5,243 bases of DNA from NCBI GenBank assembly GCA_012033095.1, contig JAAUPO010000221.1, positions 1 to 5,243 of the forward strand, read 5' to 3'. The first letter of the stretch is position 1. Every line of letters begins with the position of its first letter. The notes under the pieces were generated by a model. That model was not told the origin of the DNA, searched no databases, and saw only the letters and a list, made by a program, of their open reading frames with translations. The stretch is from Synechococcaceae cyanobacterium RL_1_2. Lineage in GTDB: Bacteria > Cyanobacteriota > Cyanobacteriia > Cyanobacteriales > JAAUPO01. This document shows, piece after piece, positions 1-5,243 of this stretch. A program made the position numbers and the translations under genes.

Positions 1-18
1 AGTCATACCCCCATCAGC

Positions 19-2166
19 TTATTCTACCTGGGTTAAATAGATCGGTTCCCCCACCACCATCAGGGAACAATGGCAACCAGCAATAATATCGGTGGTTATA
101 TTGTTTACTTCTATGCCCCCCACGGTATGTCTATGCATAAAGGAAAGCATGAGTAAATCAAAATTTCTAGTCAAATCAATAATGGTTTGGACATTATCTT
201 GACTTCTATAAATGACGGTTTCAATATTAACCTGCTCTCGCCAGGGAGCGATCTTCGCCTCAAGACCCATCATAAATTCATGAAGGATGGATGAAGGGGT
301 TTTAGGATGGACTACATGAATGAGGGTGATTTCTCTTGTGCCTGCACGGGCAATTAATTGGGCAAGATGCACCGGTTGTAAATCCTGTCGGTTTAAACCA
401 GATACTGGTACTAAAATACGTTTGATATTGCTTGGATCTTCTGTGAGGCGCATGGTCGCGATCGCGCAGGGGGCTGACCATAATAATTGATCGGAGATGC
501 TGCCAAAAAACCGAGATTTCAGATTTTGTTCGCTCCAACCGGTCAAAATTAAATGGGCATGTTGCTCCTTCGCTGCTCGACTAATGCCTAGGGCCACATC
601 ATTATCCAAACGCACTAGGGGTTCTACATTGTCTAAACCTAACTCCCTACTGAGTTTGATCGTATTTTGTAACAGTTTTTGGCTTTGGTAAATGTGATGG
701 TCTAAGTCCGGATCCTTGGTTTGTCCATGGCATTTCACGATCGAGAGGGCCACTAAGCGATCGTCTTGAGAGCTGGTTAGGAGACCAGCCATCTTGATCA
801 GATAAGGTTGGGAATAGGGATTATTGAGGGGAATCAGGATCGTAAATTGTTGTTCCTCCCCATGCTTTTCAATATTGGGATCAAATACTTTATCTACTTG
901 ATCCGGCACCGCCATGGCAGGGGCATCCATCGCTACCGGCTGGGGAAAATCAAAGCTTAACTTCGTTGCTGCTTCGTGGACTTGGGGCAAAGGGGAAAGA
1001 CGACGGGCAAATTTTGCCGTAATAATTGGGCCTAGGATGGATGTAATCAACATCAAGACAATGATGGCATTAAACACGGATACATCAATGACTTTGGCTT
1101 CTACCCCCACTAGGGCAGCGGCTAAGGTTGCGGCAACTTGGGGTAAGGACAATGACCACATGGTTAAACATTCGTCCCATTGATAACCATAGACAATTTT
1201 GGCGAGCCAGGCGGCAATAAATTTACTGCCAATTAGACCTGCCACGATCGAGAAAGTAAGGAAAAAATTGCTGGTAAGGGAAGTAACTAGGCCTGATATT
1301 TCTAAAATCACCCCCATCACAATGAAAAAACAGGGAATGAACAGGGTACTACCCACAAAAATCACTTTTTCCTGCAACGGGCCTTTACCCACCACATCAT
1401 TGATGGCTAATCCTGCTAAAAATGCCCCCACAATTTTATCAATATGAATTAATTGGGCTCCGACAGCGGCGAGAAACAGGGTGATCAGTACAAATAAAAA
1501 TTGATTACCTTCGTCGTTACCGGTACGTTTAAAGTAAAGTTTTCCCCCCCGATTGAATCCCAGTAAAATCACGATCGTATAAACTGTCAACGTTAAAATT
1601 TGTACAATGAGACTGCTAATCGTGAAGCTCCCTTGGTTGATGCTGACGCAGATGGCCAACACAAACAATGCTCCAATATCGGTAAAAATGGTGGCACCGA
1701 CGCTAACGGTTACTGATTCTTGATGTAATATCCCTAACTGGGCCAAAATGGGGTAGGCCAATAGGGTATGGGAAGCCAGCAATGACCCTAATAGTAAAGA
1801 GGGCAGAAAGGTTAAATTAAAGGCTAAACCGATCGCGATACCCGTGACCATAGGCACCGCAAAGGTGAGCAGGCCAAACAGTAAGGAGCGATCGCGGGTT
1901 TTATAGAAATTATCAAGATCTATTTCCAAACCGGCCACAAACATCAAATAGATTTTGCCAATATCCGACAGTAAGTTGATAGTTTCAGAATCAGTATTAA
2001 ATAATTTCAATCCATCTGGGCCTAGGCATAACCCAGCAAATAATAACCCCACTAAACCTGGTAGTTTAATGCGTTCAAAGATTGGGGGAACGATCAGGGA
2101 GGTTAATAGTAGTAGAGTGAAAGTAATAAGAGGATTACTTGCGATCAACCCAGTCAAATTGGACAT
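19..2166 (-). CDS. CPA2-family cation/proton antiporter with two C-terminal UspA-like domains
   Basis: Complete 715-residue integral membrane protein that probably exchanges Na+ or K+ for H+. Residues about 10-390 form the Na+/H+ exchanger domain: many hydrophobic helices, LPGLVGLLFAGLCLGP (35-50), FVAGLEID (77-84), the ion-binding-type helix ATIFTDIGAL (158-167, Asp163), VGAFLAG (246-252) and GSKFIAAWLA (313-322). A polar linker (about 395-438) leads to two cytosolic UspA-like domains at about 440-575 (TILIPL start; FFGSISDQLLWSAPC) and 581-707 (RILVPVSG start; SLMVVGEP end). Their G-x2-G-x9-G(S/T) nucleotide-binding motifs are incomplete, so they may sense without binding ATP. The start is firm: TGA lies immediately before the ATG in frame. 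No clear Shine-Dalgarno is visible. The length suits antiporters with Usp-type tails, and cyanobacteria carry several related NhaS/NapA proteins. The ion, the membrane (plasma or thylakoid) and the exact orthologue cannot be settled from sequence alone. It is transcribed divergently from the oxidoreductase gene at 2505. Confidence 0.93.
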   Translation of the reverse strand: MSNLTGLIASNPLITFTLLLLTSLIVPPIFERIKLPGLVGLLFAGLCLGPDGLKLFNTDSETINLLSDIGKIYLMFVAGLEIDLDNFYKTRDRSLLFGLLTFAVPMVTGIAIGLAFNLTFLPSLLLGSLLASHTLLAYPILAQLGILHQESVTVSVGATIFTDIGALFVLAICVSINQGSFTISSLIVQILTLTVYTIVILLGFNRGGKLYFKRTGNDEGNQFLFVLITLFLAAVGAQLIHIDKIVGAFLAGLAINDVVGKGPLQEKVIFVGSTLFIPCFFIVMGVILEISGLVTSLTSNFFLTFSIVAGLIGSKFIAAWLAKIVYGYQWDECLTMWSLSLPQVAATLAAALVGVEAKVIDVSVFNAIIVLMLITSILGPIITAKFARRLSPLPQVHEAATKLSFDFPQPVAMDAPAMAVPDQVDKVFDPNIEKHGEEQQFTILIPLNNPYSQPYLIKMAGLLTSSQDDRLVALSIVKCHGQTKDPDLDHHIYQSQKLLQNTIKLSRELGLDNVEPLVRLDNDVALGISRAAKEQHAHLILTGWSEQNLKSRFFGSISDQLLWSAPCAIATMRLTEDPSNIKRILVPVSGLNRQDLQPVHLAQLIARAGTREITLIHVVHPKTPSSILHEFMMGLEAKIAPWREQVNIETVIYRSQDNVQTIIDLTRNFDLLMLSFMHRHTVGGIEVNNITTDIIAGCHCSLMVVGEPIYLTQVE

Positions 2167-2217
2167 TCAAGTAAGGAAAGCCGAGAAATTGAAATGGACG
2201 GCTCCAGAATTCAATTA

Positions 2218-2297
2218 TCATTGATTTTGAAGTAAAAATTTAATTTTGCCCCAAATCCAAGCTACAGGAATACGTGGCCCGGTTAACATCACTAGTA
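2218..2297 (-). pseudogene. Possible remnant of a gene 3' end (weak)
   Basis: On the minus strand a short frame ends in TGA at 2218-2220 and contains VMLTGPRIPVAWIWGK followed by a basic, hydrophobic tail. The composition looks more like a membrane-protein C-terminus than random intergenic DNA. Reading upstream, the frame meets a stop at the inner side of the putative inverted-repeat element that begins at 2297, as expected if that element had cut an older gene. About 26 codons is far too short to be significant, I do not recognise the family, and it may be chance. Confidence 0.2.
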
Positions 2298-2310
2298 GGG
2301 CTTACGTACA

Positions 2311-2345
2311 ATCCCCCTAAATCCCCCAACGATGATGGACTTAGT
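2311..2345 (+). repeat. Degenerate CCCCCTAAATCCCCC...GGACTT intergenic repeat, copy A
   Basis: The stretch reads AATCCCCCTAAATCCCCC, then an A/T/G-rich spacer, then TGGACTTAG. From memory, many cyanobacterial intergenic regions carry a repeat of the form AATCCCCCTAAATCCCCC-spacer-GGGGGACTT; this looks like a decayed copy. A second, more diverged copy lies about 150 bp away at 2462-2488 in the same orientation. Confidence 0.45.
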
Positions 2346-2365
2346 TGAACGATTATCCCCAAATA

Positions 2366-2380
2366 TCCTGGTTCCCAGGA
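2366..2380. repeat. Short perfect hairpin inside the putative element
   Basis: TCCTGG and CCAGGA form a 6-bp stem around a 3-base TTC loop. No T-run follows on either strand, so a Rho-independent terminator is unlikely. It may be part of the fold of the 2297-2407 element. Confidence 0.5.
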
Positions 2381-2451
2381 CAGAATCGAAACTTTTGCGT
2401 AAGTTCTGATGAAAATAGTTTGTTGAGTAAGGTCACAAAAGCCGGAAAAAC

Positions 2452-2480
2452 TTTAAAAAAGTATCCCTAAATCCGATAAT
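2452..2480 (+). promoter_or_regulatory. Candidate sigma-70-type promoter for the oxidoreductase gene
   Basis: TTTAAA (2452-2457, 4 of 6 matches to TTGACA) and GATAAT (2475-2480, 5 of 6 to TATAAT) are separated by the ideal 17 bp. Transcription would begin near 2487, leaving a leader of about 18 bases before the ATG at 2505, which fits a gene without a Shine-Dalgarno sequence. The -10 box lies inside the degenerate repeat copy at 2462-2488. No experiment supports it, and matches of this quality also arise by chance in A/T-rich DNA. Confidence 0.4.
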
Positions 2481-2488
2481 GGGGACTT
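2462..2488 (+). repeat. Degenerate CCCTAAATCC...GGGGACTT intergenic repeat, copy B
   Basis: ATCCCTAAATCC followed by GATAAT and GGGGACTT has the same order of blocks as copy A at 2311-2345, with shortened C-runs and spacer. It is probably an eroded member of the same repeat family. It provides the candidate -10 box of the downstream gene. Confidence 0.35.
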
Positions 2489-2504
2489 GTGATTTTCAAT
2501 ACGG

Positions 2505-3515
2505 ATGACATTGATATGTTTCAACAACTATCAGCCCCCCCTGCGAGTTGGGGTTTTAGGTTTTGGTGGTCTTGGTCAAGCAGCTAGCAAAATTTTAGAG
2601 CCTAAACAACAATTACAGTGGGTAGCTGCGGCCGATCGCCATGGTTACGCTTACAATCCCCAGGGTTTAGATGCGGATACAGCCATTCAAACCTATCGTC
2701 ATGAAGGTTCTCTGGGCAAGTTAGCTCCTTGGGGTACCAGTAGCGATCGGGCCATTGAGGATTTAATTGCCACGGCGGATGTGGACGGTTACTTTTTAGC
2801 ATTGCCGAATTTGCCCAATACCTTTATGGCAGAAGTAACCAAAACCATTATTGCCTCTGGTTGGCAAGGGGTATTGGTGGATGCCCTTAAACGTACCAGT
2901 GCCATGGAACAAATCCTGGAGTTACAGGATGATCTCGCCAACGCGGGCATTACCTATCTCACCGGTTGTGGCGCTACCCCCGGCTTACTGACTGCGGCCG
3001 CGACCGTTGCAGCCCAAAGTTACCAAGAAATTCACAGTGTTAAAATTACCTTTGGGGTGGGTATTGCCAATTGGGAGGCCTATCGGGCCACCATCCGCGA
3101 AGATATTGGCCATCTTCCTGGCTACACGGTGGATCAGGCTAAAGCCATGACCGATCAAGAGGTAACGGCTCTCTTAGATCGTACCAACGGGATTTTAACC
3201 TTAGAAAATATGGAGCACGCCGATGACATTATGCTCGAACTAGCTGGTATTTGCGATCGCTCCCAAGTTACCGTTGGTGGGGTAGTGGATACCCGTAACC
3301 CGAAAAAACCTCTTAGCACTAACATCAAAGTGACGGGACGCACCTTTGAAGGCAAAATTTCAACCCATACCTTTACCCTAGGGGATGAAACTAGCATGGC
3401 CGCTAATGTGTGCGGGCCCGCCTTCGGTTACCTCAAGGCCGCAGCAATCCTTCGCGATCGGGGTTTATATGGCATTTTCACCGCCGCAGAAGTAATGCCC
3501 CAATTTGTAAAATAA
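2505..3515 (+). CDS. Saccharopine dehydrogenase-like NAD(P)-dependent oxidoreductase
   Basis: Complete 336-residue soluble protein. The N-terminus has a Rossmann strand and dinucleotide loop, [12 protein letters not shown] (15-26, GxGxxG at 19-24), then an acidic residue after the second strand (AAADRHG, Asp44) that may contact the cofactor ribose. The motif [14 protein letters not shown] (153-166) resembles the glycine/proline loop of saccharopine and related amino-acid dehydrogenases. The C-terminal half holds [17 protein letters not shown] (184-200), [19 protein letters not shown] (234-252) and [10 protein letters not shown] (303-312). As I recall, a highly conserved cyanobacterial family of this size carries this name; its substrate is unknown to me, and lysine biosynthesis through saccharopine is not implied. 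The ATG at 2505 is the first start after an in-frame TGA at 2490-2492, but it gives about 10 residues more than expected before the first strand, so the true start could be a little downstream (for example TTG at 2511). No good Shine-Dalgarno is seen. The foldback element begins two bases after the stop. Confidence 0.88.
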   Translation: MTLICFNNYQPPLRVGVLGFGGLGQAASKILEPKQQLQWVAAADRHGYAYNPQGLDADTAIQTYRHEGSLGKLAPWGTSSDRAIEDLIATADVDGYFLALPNLPNTFMAEVTKTIIASGWQGVLVDALKRTSAMEQILELQDDLANAGITYLTGCGATPGLLTAAATVAAQSYQEIHSVKITFGVGIANWEAYRATIREDIGHLPGYTVDQAKAMTDQEVTALLDRTNGILTLENMEHADDIMLELAGICDRSQVTVGGVVDTRNPKKPLSTNIKVTGRTFEGKISTHTFTLGDETSMAANVCGPAFGYLKAAAILRDRGLYGIFTAAEVMPQFVK

Positions 3516-3517
3516 CC

Positions 3518-3700
3518 ATATAGAACCCATTTGGTATCTATCGGTGGATTTGTACTGCTTGAACTGTATTGATTTCATGCTGATCAGGTTCATTTTGATT
3601 AAGGTTTGTTCGGCTCAAGTCTTACGGTGCATTGACCGTTAAAAGCGATATACTTGAAAGCCTGATTGTTCAAGATCAAGATCTCAAATGGGTTCTATAT
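3518..3700. mobile_element. 183-bp foldback MITE-like element with perfect 16-bp terminal inverted repeats
   Basis: The left end ATATAGAACCCATTTG (3518-3533) is the exact reverse complement of the right end CAAATGGGTTCTATAT (3685-3700). The symmetry continues inward in nested order: ATCT 3536-3539 with 3679-3682, CTTGAAC 3558-3564 with GTTCAAG 3668-3674, and ATCAGG 3583-3588 with CCTGAT 3661-3666, followed by TTCA 3589-3592 with TGAA 3655-3658. The whole element can therefore fold into one long imperfect hairpin. It encodes no protein. The outer TATA on both sides would fit a TA or TATA target duplication as made by IS630/Tc1-type transposases, but because TATA is palindromic it could equally belong to the inverted repeat. 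Sitting two bases after the oxidoreductase stop, it would form the 3' end of that transcript and could act as a terminator or stabilise the mRNA. Confidence 0.65.
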
Positions 3701-3727
3701 TACAAAATATGTCTAGGGGCATCTATT

Positions 3728-3756
3728 TTGATCGATCGGCATTCAATACTTAAATA
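3728..3756 (+). promoter_or_regulatory. Weak candidate promoter for the broken exported-protein gene
   Basis: TTGATC (3728-3733) and TAAATA (3751-3756) are spaced 17 bp apart, just downstream of the foldback element and 25 bp before the GTG at 3781. The -35 is fair (4 of 6) but the -10 is poor (3 of 6). It is listed only because this is the sole spacing-compatible pair I see between the element and the gene. Confidence 0.2.
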
Positions 3757-3976
3757 TTCTTTTAACCCCCAACTAAACTAGTGAATTATTCTTTATTGTT
3801 GTTTTTAACCCTCATGGGTACGGGAAGTGTGCTTGCGCCCTTTGCTGCCCAAGCAGTGCCCCTCCAATCATCTTCAGTGGAGGTGTTAGCAGAATCTAAC
3901 CTCGAATCTGAAGAGCAAGAGCAAACAGTGGAAATTACTGGGCAGTTAAAATCAAGTATTTATCAACAAATCCTAC

Positions 3977-3990
3977 GATCGGAGATCGGA
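3977..3990 (+). repeat. 7-bp tandem duplication causing the first frameshift
   Basis: GATCGGA occurs twice in direct succession (3977-3983 and 3984-3990), followed by G, the first base of a third unit. With both copies the frame reads ...LRSEIGVKPVS and stops at 4006-4008. Deleting one copy gives ...LRSELNLCPDGEEL and joins directly to the frame used from 3991 to 4462. Confidence 0.9.
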
Positions 3991-4453
3991 GTTAAACCTG
4001 TGTCCTGACGGTGAAGAGTTAACGAGGGAGCTAGATAACGTGGAAATATATGGACGTTATGACTCTCAATATTTAGCAAAAGTTCTGTGCTTTAATACGG
4101 CTTACCAAGGGGTTTACCAATTTGTGAACGTAGATATGAGCCAAGATCCCACAGCCATGGAGCTTTCTACCCTTACTTTAGTGGGTTATCCTTACTTTGA
4201 TCCAGCCACCAATGTGCTTAGCAATAGTTATAGATTCACTGCGGCTGGCACTTGTTATGAGTCCTCTAGCTATCATTGGGATGGTTATAGTTTAACCCTC
4301 GTGTCCTCCGCGATCGAGGATGTCATTGAGAAGGGGTGTGAAGATTTAGGGGTAAGCATTCCTCATCAAGATTATTTAATCACCGCCGACAGTATCGGCC
4401 CCGTAAAACTAGGTATGAGCCTCAACGAACTAAAAGCCATACTATCTACGGAC

Positions 4454-4461
4454 TATATATA
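4454..4461 (+). repeat. (TA)4 microsatellite at the second frame break
   Basis: The tract TATATATA creates the TAA stop at 4460-4462. With one more TA unit the reading becomes STDYIYKFAPYKMGVDLPSG, continuing into the frame that runs to 4937. Loss of one base would also restore the frame, but a two-base step is the usual slippage change in such a tract. Confidence 0.75.
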
Positions 4462-4940
4462 AGTTTGCTCCCTATAAAATGGGGGTGGATTTACCTTCTG
4501 GGTTGATGGTGAGTTTTTACGATGAAGAACAATACGCCCTCATCTTCGATAACCTCGATCCTGGCACCTGGGAAGAGTTACCCCTTACTGACACCTCCAT
4601 CATTCGTGGGATAGTAGTCAAAAATCCCCAATACCGCACGGCGGAAGGATTCGGGCCCGGTACGCTACTATCTAAAGGCACCCAGTATTATGGTGAAGCA
4701 ACCTTAAGTTATAACTGGGAGATCGAAGGTCGGGAGTATATCAGTTTTGCCAAGGGCCTATTGGGTAATGAGGATGAAGTGTCTGGAATTGGGATCTCCA
4801 TGCGATCGAACCAAGGCACTTTAACCCAGTTTTCAGGGATTTACCCCGAAGAAGTTAACGGTGCATCCTTCCAAGAAACCAATCTTTACCATGATCATGG
4901 GGCAATTAACTCGATCGAAATCATGACGGATCTTTAATTT

Positions 4941-4962
4941 TTAATTACAGATTAATTACAGA
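4941..4962 (+). repeat. Perfect 11-bp tandem repeat, two copies
   Basis: TTAATTACAGA occurs at 4941-4951 and again at 4952-4962, four bases after the stop of the broken gene. It is either a slippage duplication or a pair of binding half-sites one helical turn apart. Confidence 0.85.
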
Positions 4963-5029
4963 ACATCTTTTAGCTTGATTAGGTCAAACCGTAATCTCTG
5001 GCCCTAAGTAAAGGTTTATAGCTATAGCG

Positions 5030-5082
5030 ACCATAATTAAATTAGTAGGGGATGACTACCATCGACCCTTACTAATTATGGT
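5030..5082. repeat. Bulged hairpin, possibly a small palindromic element
   Basis: ACCATAATT (5030-5038) pairs with AATTATGGT (5074-5082). After a 5-base bulge, AGTAGGGG (5044-5051) pairs with CCCTTACT (5066-5073) through one G-T wobble, leaving a 14-base loop. That gives 17 pairs in two helices. No T-run follows on either strand, so a standard Rho-independent terminator is not supported. It may be a processed RNA 3' end or a short repeat element. Confidence 0.55.
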
Positions 5083-5145
5083 GGTAACAGCTCTCAGGTT
5101 TTGGTAAGACTATAAGGAGTTTAATTTGAAGTAATTTAGGCTAAA

Positions 5146-5159
5146 GCGATCGCGATCGC
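5146..5159. repeat. Two overlapping HIP1 octamers
   Basis: GCGATCGC at 5146-5153 overlaps a second copy at 5152-5159 by two bases. Single HIP1 octamers also occur at 458-465 and 1888-1895 (antiporter gene) and 3253-3260 (oxidoreductase gene). HIP1 is strongly over-represented in many cyanobacterial genomes, and this supports the assignment of the window. Confidence 0.95.
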
Positions 5160-5167
5160 CGACACAA

Positions 5168-5197
5168 TTAATCCAGATTAATCCAGGTTAATCCCCG
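5168..5197 (+). repeat. Three 10-bp tandem repeats
   Basis: TTAATCCAGA (5168-5177), TTAATCCAGG (5178-5187) and TTAATCCCCG (5188-5197) share the core TTAATCC with a strict 10-bp period. They may be slippage products or an array of sites on one face of the helix for a regulator of a gene beyond the window edge. Confidence 0.8.
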
Positions 5198-5243
5198 TCA
5201 ACTCTTAAGAAATAAAGCTTTGCCACCTTTAGTTACCCTTGAA

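Larger units (their letters stand above)
2297..2407. mobile_element. Possible 111-bp degenerate MITE-like element
   Basis: The ends form an imperfect inverted repeat. The left end AGGGCTTACGTACAATC (2297-2313) matches the reverse complement of the right end (2391-2407) at 11 of 17 positions, with a shared core CTTACG. The interior holds CCCCCTAAATCCCCC (2313-2327) and a tight hairpin, TCCTGG-TTC-CCAGGA (2366-2380). No open frame of useful length and no clear target-site duplication is visible. The end sequence resembles those of small cyanobacterial insertion-derived repeats as I remember them. The alternative is ordinary intergenic DNA with chance symmetry. Confidence 0.35.
3781..4937 (+). 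pseudogene. Frameshifted gene for an exported DUF1176-like protein
   Basis: One ancestral gene is now split over three frames: 3781-4008, then about 3991-4462, then about 4463-4937. Correcting two indels gives 383 residues. Residues 1-25 are a Sec-type signal peptide with a likely cut after AQA, although its n-region lacks Lys/Arg. The middle part (about 70-185) has four cysteines (about 72, 101, 156, 184) and the pattern LCFNTAYQG ... GTCYESSSYHWDGYSLTLV, which resembles DUF1176 as I recall it (AYN/AYQ box, then C...W-x-G-x-x-L-x-L). The C-terminal part has two similar boxes, ITADSIGPVKLGM (about 198-210) and TAEGFGPGT (about 285-293). The role is unknown; a periplasmic location is inferred. 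The first break is a 7-bp tandem duplication at 3977-3990 and the second a (TA)4 tract at 4454-4461. No other stop codon occurs in the corrected frame, so decay is recent or the gene is switchable. The GTG start is forced by an in-frame TAA at 3763, without a Shine-Dalgarno. GTG 4040 and ATG 4479 are probably not real starts. Confidence 0.75.
4938..5243. other. Non-coding stretch with several short repeats
   Basis: I see no convincing gene on either strand in these 306 bases. The stretch contains the 11-bp tandem repeat (4941-4962), a 10-base palindrome TATAGCTATA (5017-5026), a bulged hairpin (5030-5082), overlapping HIP1 sites (5146-5159) and 10-bp tandem repeats (5168-5197). A Shine-Dalgarno-like AAGGAG at 5114-5119 is not followed by an open frame. 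Confidence 0.7.

Noticed and set aside
497..1447. Plus-strand open frames opposite the antiporter gene
   Set aside because: They are antisense shadows of a clear coding sequence, without recognisable domains or start signals.
2295..2310. NtcA-like site GTA...TAC
   Set aside because: The spacing is nine bases rather than the usual eight, and no well-placed -10 box follows.
2602..2802. Minus-strand open frame inside the oxidoreductase gene
   Set aside because: It is an antisense shadow of a well-supported protein and its composition is not protein-like.
4040..4462. Independent gene starting at GTG 4040
   Set aside because: The frame stays open and family-like upstream of 4040 (ELNLCPDGEEL) and joins the signal-peptide segment once the 7-bp duplication is removed. 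It is a fragment of one gene.
4479..4937. Independent gene starting at ATG 4479
   Set aside because: The open frame extends upstream to the TA tract and continues the preceding segment. No Shine-Dalgarno or promoter supports a separate start.
5017..5026. Palindrome TATAGCTATA as an operator
   Set aside because: A 10-base A/T-rich palindrome is easily due to chance and no promoter elements surround it.
5114..5119. Shine-Dalgarno AAGGAG for a downstream gene
   Set aside because: No start codon with an open frame follows at a suitable distance.
5202..5242. C-terminal tail of a minus-strand gene entering at the right edge
   Set aside because: A frame of only 14 codons ending in a stop is visible. 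That is too short to support any call.

Overview
The window looks like chromosomal DNA of a cyanobacterium. The palindrome GCGATCGC (HIP1, characteristic of cyanobacterial genomes) occurs five times in 5.2 kb, many further CGATCG cores are present, Shine-Dalgarno sequences are weak or absent, and both intact genes resemble families common in cyanobacteria. I cannot name the genus.

Layout. (1) 19-2166, minus strand: a 715-residue CPA2-type cation/proton antiporter with a membrane domain of about 390 residues and two C-terminal UspA-like domains. (2) 2167-2504: a 338-bp divergent intergenic region carrying a possible small inverted-repeat element (2297-2407), two degenerate copies of a CCCTAAATCC...GGACTT repeat, a short minus-strand open segment that may be a gene remnant, and a plausible promoter for the next gene. 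(3) 2505-3515, plus strand: an intact 336-residue Rossmann-fold oxidoreductase of the kind annotated in cyanobacteria as saccharopine dehydrogenase-like. (4) 3518-3700: a 183-bp foldback element with perfect 16-bp terminal inverted repeats, starting two bases after that gene's stop codon. (5) 3781-4937, plus strand: a gene for an exported DUF1176-like protein, now split over three frames. (6) 4938-5243: non-coding DNA with an 11-bp tandem duplication, a bulged hairpin, overlapping HIP1 sites and three 10-bp tandem repeats.

The most informative result is the broken gene at 3781-4937. Both frame breaks fall exactly on short tandem repeats. The first is a perfect 7-bp duplication (GATCGGA twice, 3977-3990) and the second is a (TA)4 tract (4454-4461). 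Removing one 7-bp unit and adding one TA unit restores a single 383-codon frame with a signal peptide, and no other stop codon interrupts it. The gene is therefore either very recently inactivated or reversibly switched by repeat slippage.

The two intact genes are divergent and I see no functional link between them. I found no defence system, CRISPR array, tRNA or rRNA. The unusual content is repeat biology: a foldback MITE-like element, older degenerate repeats, and several short tandem duplications in one small stretch.
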